Assembly: GCF_000617925.1 (NCBI RefSeq)
Contig: NZ_BAMT01000012.1
Span: forward strand, 26,721 to 90,720
Direction: 5' to 3'
Length of the DNA: 64,000 nucleotides
From: Methylobacillus glycogenes JCM 2850
GTDB taxonomy: Bacteria; Pseudomonadota; Gammaproteobacteria; Burkholderiales; Methylophilaceae
Shown here: piece by piece, positions 61,012-64,000 of the stretch
How the letters are laid out: each line of letters opens with the position of its first letter
Position numbering within the stretch: position 1 is the stretch's first letter
Translations under genes and position numbers: made by a program
The notes under the pieces: model-generated
What the model was told of the DNA's origin: nothing
What the model saw: the letters and a program-made list of their open reading frames with translations, nothing else
Database searches by the model: none

Positions 61012-61101
61012 ATGAATAGATTTGACTGGGTTGCAAAATTAATAGTAATAATTATTTTGGCAACGTTACTTGCAAATTGTGCATATTGGCTTTGGGGGTA
61101 A
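61012..61101 (+). CDS. Tiny single-pass membrane protein (29 aa), likely paralogue of the preceding one
   Basis: The peptide MNRFDWVAKLIVIIILATLL shares the pattern M-x-R-[IF]-D-W-V with the frame at 60793 and continues as one helix. It lies about 120 bases downstream on the same strand. No family is recognised. Confidence 0.45.
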   Translation: MNRFDWVAKLIVIIILATLLANCAYWLWG

Positions 61102-61177
61102 AAGGAGCTATCGGAGTATTTTGTTGTCAGTTGATTTCGGGGATTCATGTATAGGTAAATAGACAGGAATATCTGCC

Positions 61178-61306
61178 ATGCCTAACAGCCATGATGAAAT
61201 CAAAGAACTCAAAGTTCTGGAGTATTTAATTGCAGGATTGGCCGCTATGTTGATGCTGGCCACTATTGTAGTGTTTGTGTATGCGTGGGATATGTCACCA
61301 GTCTAA
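61178..61306 (+). CDS. Tiny single-pass membrane protein (42 aa)
   Basis: ATG 61178 has CAGGAA about 9 bases upstream. The peptide MPNSHDEIKELKVLEYLIAG has a charged amphipathic head followed by one helix (LIAGLAAMLMLATIVVFVYAW). Its stop overlaps the opposing SRAP gene's stop by 4 bases. No family is recognised. Confidence 0.5.
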   Translation: MPNSHDEIKELKVLEYLIAGLAAMLMLATIVVFVYAWDMSPV

Positions 61307-61974
61307 GGTAAGTCAGTAGTCCAAGCTTCAGTTTGGGTTTGCATCAGCTCAGCAGGAAACTGCTTAAGGTATTGCCTACTGTCCTGCCATGTCGCTGATA
61401 GCCACCCGTCATAGTCTTCTTCCTGCAGTATCACCACCATTCGCTTTTCATCCTGAGGTTTATGAAAGTTGCGCATGAACTCATGATCATCTGCGTTCAC
61501 GGTGAGCATGGAGAAGCTGCGTAGGATTTCCCCGTTGGCCGGGTTCTTCCAGCCGGTCCAGATCCCCGCAATACCCATTGGCTTTCCATCAGTTCGCACA
61601 ATACGGGTGGGTACTGCTTTACCAGTGCTCCAGTCTGGCTCGAATATAGCCTGGGCAGGGATGATGCAATGACGGTTGAGGCGCCAGGCATCTCGGAAGC
61701 TGGGTTTCTCAGCGACAGTCTCTGACCTGGCGTTGTAAGTCATGCGCGCTATCTTAGTGTCTTTCGACCAATGAGGGATCATGCCGAACGATCCCACCAT
61801 CAACTCACGGAAGGGCACAGCATCATCGCCAACGTCAGCATATTCATGCTTTCGGATGAAGGGACCAATGTAGCCAGGCCATAGCTCAGGCTTAAGCCCA
61901 TCCTCAAGATCGGCGACCTTGAAATGCGTGGCCAGCTGCTTCTTCGTGATGACGGGTTCGTAGTGAGAGCACAT
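61303..61974 (-). CDS. SRAP-domain protein (YedK/HMCES-like abasic-site sensor)
   Basis: The 223-residue protein starts MCSHYEPVITKK, placing the catalytic Cys at residue 2 after Met removal. The family motifs TYNARSETVAEKPSFRDAW, CIIPAQAIFEPDW and FHKPQDEKRMVVIL follow in order. SRAP proteins form a covalent, protective cross-link with abasic sites in single-stranded DNA. It lies near the umuDC operon, in keeping with an SOS-linked repair island, but has no LexA box of its own that I can see. Confidence 0.92.
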   Translation of the reverse strand: MCSHYEPVITKKQLATHFKVADLEDGLKPELWPGYIGPFIRKHEYADVGDDAVPFRELMVGSFGMIPHWSKDTKIARMTYNARSETVAEKPSFRDAWRLNRHCIIPAQAIFEPDWSTGKAVPTRIVRTDGKPMGIAGIWTGWKNPANGEILRSFSMLTVNADDHEFMRNFHKPQDEKRMVVILQEEDYDGWLSATWQDSRQYLKQFPAELMQTQTEAWTTDLP

Positions 61975-61975
61975 T

Positions 61976-62335
61976 TCAATTTAGCATCATTTTGTACTGA
62001 TTCCCTGAAGGATCAATTGCGCGCTCATGGTCTATTTGTATTTGGATTCTTTTAATGAAAGCCAAAATCATGGCAGAAATGTCACTGGAGAGATGTTTAT
62101 CAGGGTGATCTAACACCTTGATCAATTCCAGGCCCAGGTAGTGATTTGGCGCTCGAGCAATGAGACATAGCTGTTCACATGCAATGGCCGCCGCTTCAAA
62201 TGATTTTGCGCTCCTGATGTTCAGAGCTAGCTCTTCACGGAGGGTTTCTAAGGTGCGCTTGGCACTCAATTCAGCTTGATAGTCTAAGAGAAACATAATC
62301 GAGCCTACATATCCAGGGGGGGATACCAAAATCAT
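61976..62335 (-). CDS. Hypothetical protein upstream of the SRAP gene
   Basis: The 119-residue protein (or 106 from a later start MFLLDYQAELSAKRT at 62296) is mostly helical, with conserved-looking Ala/Leu heptads (TLETLREELALNIRSAKSFE). It ends 1 base before the SRAP start, so the two are almost certainly co-transcribed. No family is recognised. Confidence 0.55.
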   Translation of the reverse strand: MILVSPPGYVGSIMFLLDYQAELSAKRTLETLREELALNIRSAKSFEAAAIACEQLCLIARAPNHYLGLELIKVLDHPDKHLSSDISAMILAFIKRIQIQIDHERAIDPSGNQYKMMLN

Positions 62336-62548
62336 AATCCAATGACTTATCTATAGTCTAGTGATAGTCGCGGATAAGCTTGAGTTAACTATGTGATGGT
62401 AGCTATGGGCAAAAGAAAGCACCTCAAACCTAGGGGGATAGAGGTGCTCGAAGAGTGTTGAGAGTGTCGACGCCATGTCGTGGAACATCGACACGAATAT
62501 CATAGGCCTTGGGTGAGGAATGGCTATAGTCCGAAAAGACCTGAGCCT

Positions 62549-62719
62549 CTACAGGCAATAAAAAAGCCACCCCGAAGGATGGCTAAAAGCGTCTGCTTGC
62601 GTATCAGTACATTGCGAAGCGATTGAATGGTAATCAACAATGCAGACATGGGCAACCCAAGCACGACACGCAATAAAAAACCTGCCGGACTGGGTTATCG
62701 ATTTGAATAATTTTTTCAT
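62549..62719 (-). CDS. Doubtful small frame running through a terminator
   Basis: The start MKKLFKSITQSGRFF looks gene-like, but the frame continues through the terminator hairpin at 62560-62584 before stopping. A one-base change in the T-run after residue 14 would give LLRVVLGLPMSALLITIQSL instead, which looks more protein-like. The true gene is probably frameshifted or ends earlier. I list it only to mark the transcript. Confidence 0.25.
   Translation of the reverse strand: MKKLFKSITQSGRFFIACRAWVAHVCIVDYHSIASQCTDTQADAFSHPSGWLFYCL
62560..62584 (-). terminator. Rho-independent terminator
   Basis: On the minus strand, AGCCATCC and GGGTGGCT pair (one wobble) around a TTCG tetraloop and are followed by six T. 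It terminates a minus-strand transcript from the region 62.7-62.9 kb. Confidence 0.75.
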
Positions 62720-62781
62720 ATTGCTTTCATGCGGCGAGTGCAAATTATGGCGCTGTTCTAAATTGGCCTGATTTTATGGAT

Positions 62782-62907
62782 TTACAAGGGATGTTGATCC
62801 TTCTTTGCCTTACGTCTGTCATGGATGTACATGATGAAGAAAACTATATTTCCGCCTACACCCAGAATGAGTGCGCCGTAAATCAGTAGGTCTTTACCGG
62901 TCATCAT
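62782..62907 (-). CDS. Tiny membrane protein (41 aa)
   Basis: ATG 62907 follows TTTGGAGC on the minus strand, an acceptable ribosome site. The peptide MMTGKDLLIYGALILGVGGN has one helix (LLIYGALILGVGGNIVFFIMY) and a strongly basic tail (HDRRKAKKDQHPL). No family is recognised. The positively charged tail would keep the C-terminus in the cytoplasm. Confidence 0.5.
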   Translation of the reverse strand: MMTGKDLLIYGALILGVGGNIVFFIMYIHDRRKAKKDQHPL

Positions 62908-63063
62908 AATGCTCCAAATGTTTTTAAATTTAATTGTCGATGCAGTGCATGGGCAACCACGATTAAAGATTTCTTTCTTGAGTTGCCGCTAGTCTCTTTA
63001 TTTAACTGCACGTCCTAAAACCTTTAGCTCTGCGCCGCCTTTATCGCAATACATTCACTGATT

Positions 63064-63429
63064 CTAAGCAATCAGGATGTTCTGTATGGTGCTGAGACGC
63101 AAGAAGCGTTGCTTATCTTCACTAATCCGCCAGAACATCATCACATCCTTAATCACCATAAACGCGTGCAAAGAAATAGCCCAGCAGATTACAAATGCAC
63201 CTGTGATATCCACAATCCCGGATGAGGTGGGATATGCTGTTTCTAGCTGGCTGGCTTTCATCACCAACCCCATCCCCACAAGGTAAAGCAGCCCAGCGAA
63301 CTTCCAGCTATGCATAGATTTACCAGCGATCATTCGTGGTATGCCAATCAAACCGAGTGGTGTGAAGGACAACAAAAGTAGGACGTCTGCTTTTTTCTTG
63401 GCTTGTTGAATTTGCGTTATGTCATGCAT
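63064..63429 (-). CDS. Hypothetical membrane protein, three helices
   Basis: The start is ATG 63429 (MHDITQIQQAKKKADVLLLL), with AAGGAG about 7 bases upstream. About three hydrophobic segments follow (LLLLSFTPLGLIGIPRMI; FAGLLYLVGMGLVMKA; DITGAFVICWAISLHAFMV). It ends in a basic, polar tail. The family is not recognised. It is followed by the PH-domain gene's neighbourhood on the same strand, without overlap. Confidence 0.6.
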   Translation of the reverse strand: MHDITQIQQAKKKADVLLLLSFTPLGLIGIPRMIAGKSMHSWKFAGLLYLVGMGLVMKASQLETAYPTSSGIVDITGAFVICWAISLHAFMVIKDVMMFWRISEDKQRFLRLSTIQNILIA

Positions 63430-63568
63430 GCTGATCTCCTTGATAGTTTGTTGGCCAGCCACACGCTAGCCATGACTTCATCATAGAGATTTCAGAAAAA
63501 AACCAACCTCGCCAGTCAACACTACATTCGCCTATGGGTTTAATGATGAGCAAGGCTGGTTTTAAAGA

Positions 63569-63976
63569 TCATCTATTCCCGTACAGCACGCGATCAAGGC
63601 TAGATTTAAACTTCATTGGTTGCCTAATGGAAGGGAAGGGCACCATGGGATTGCCACTGCCGCTCATCACAATCGTTCCATACCCCAAGAGACGACCGGT
63701 CACGGATTGATGAATCTGTACACTCTCAATCCTATGCAAAGGCAACTCCACGACATGGCGCCTGATCAAGCCAAACTTGGCAATCACTCGTTCATTCGTG
63801 ATCACAAGCACATTGGACCGGCACAGGAGAAATGCCAACACCCATAGGAGCGGCCCCCCGAAAAACCAGAATCCGAACCCAAAAAAGTAGTACCAGAAAT
63901 ACACCCAGTGACTAACTCGGGCAGAGTATTGCACCAGCTCGCCCTTGCGGAGCTGGTTTTGAATGAATTTGATCAT
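63569..63976 (-). CDS. Membrane-anchored bacterial PH (bPH2/YdbS-like) domain protein
   Basis: ATG 63976 has AAGGAA 6 bases upstream. A hydrophobic hairpin (WVYFWYYFFGFGFWFFGG; PLLWVLAFLLC) is followed by the bPH2 motif pattern NVLVITNERVIAKFGLIRRH, ELPLHRIESVQIHQSVTGRL and LGYGTIVMSGSG. The length of 135 residues is typical of short bPH2 proteins. These domains anchor at the inner membrane; their specific role is rarely known. The upstream region runs off the window. Confidence 0.8.
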   Translation of the reverse strand: MIKFIQNQLRKGELVQYSARVSHWVYFWYYFFGFGFWFFGGPLLWVLAFLLCRSNVLVITNERVIAKFGLIRRHVVELPLHRIESVQIHQSVTGRLLGYGTIVMSGSGNPMVPFPSIRQPMKFKSSLDRVLYGNR

Positions 63977-64000
63977 GATGATTCCTTAGAACATGCTGTC

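Overview
The window looks like a chromosomal segment of a betaproteobacterium, most likely from the Methylophilaceae (methylotroph) group. This is an inference from gene content and order: guaB-guaA, a DUF4124 protein, ratA divergent from smpB, a GreB-like factor, PEP-CTERM secretion, and many PQQ, TonB and phytochrome genes. No 16S or marker search was possible. GC content looks moderate, and visibly lower around 51.4-53.5 kb.

Layout. 0-3.2 kb: the 3' end of a bacteriophytochrome kinase, its response regulator, a degenerate kinase-like protein, and a Crp/Fnr regulator on the other strand. 3.9-13.1 kb: two tiny membrane proteins, a PQQ dehydrogenase, then TonB receptor - GMC oxidoreductase - aldehyde dehydrogenase - MFS transporter. 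13.4-20.9 kb: a second TonB receptor (+) converging on a third TonB receptor that leads an SsuABC/TauABC-type ABC transporter operon (-). Each of the three receptors has a sigma-54-like -24/-12 element upstream, so this looks like one nutrient-acquisition regulon for an organosulfur compound, an alcohol/ether, or both. 21.2-22.9 kb: gene-cassette territory with a textbook integron attC site and no integrase gene. 23.5-24.7 kb: a decayed tyrosine integrase beside tRNA-Ser(CGA).

25-43 kb is core-like: an Hsp70 relative (YegD), a CHASE-PAS hybrid kinase with Hpt followed by a REC-HD-GYP c-di-GMP phosphodiesterase, ABC-F YbiT, a nitroreductase, a GreB-like factor, trpS, an FkbM methyltransferase, guaA, guaB, ratA and smpB.

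43-54.6 kb is accessory: a thermonuclease, small zinc-ribbon and membrane proteins, a PEP-CTERM protein, an HNH-like protein, two more integrase remnants, an orphan ParM/StbA-like actin next to over 1 kb without genes, and two hemerythrin-type proteins in the window. 54.7-62.3 kb is a DNA-damage island: a 63-codon ghost copy of the umuC 3' end, an Fe-S XPD/DinG-type helicase fused to a nuclease-like N-terminus, a FAN1-type VRR-NUC nuclease, umuC, umuD with a perfect LexA box, three tiny membrane proteins and a SRAP (YedK/HMCES) abasic-site protein. The helicase-nuclease pair lies between two direct copies of the umuC 3' end, which suggests insertion at umuC.

A caution for the whole window: at least 20 single- or double-base frameshifts interrupt otherwise well-conserved genes, including guaB and smpB, which are unlikely to be dead. 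Most can be repaired by adding one base. I treat them as likely sequencing or assembly deletions and give the reconstructed gene span in each entry.
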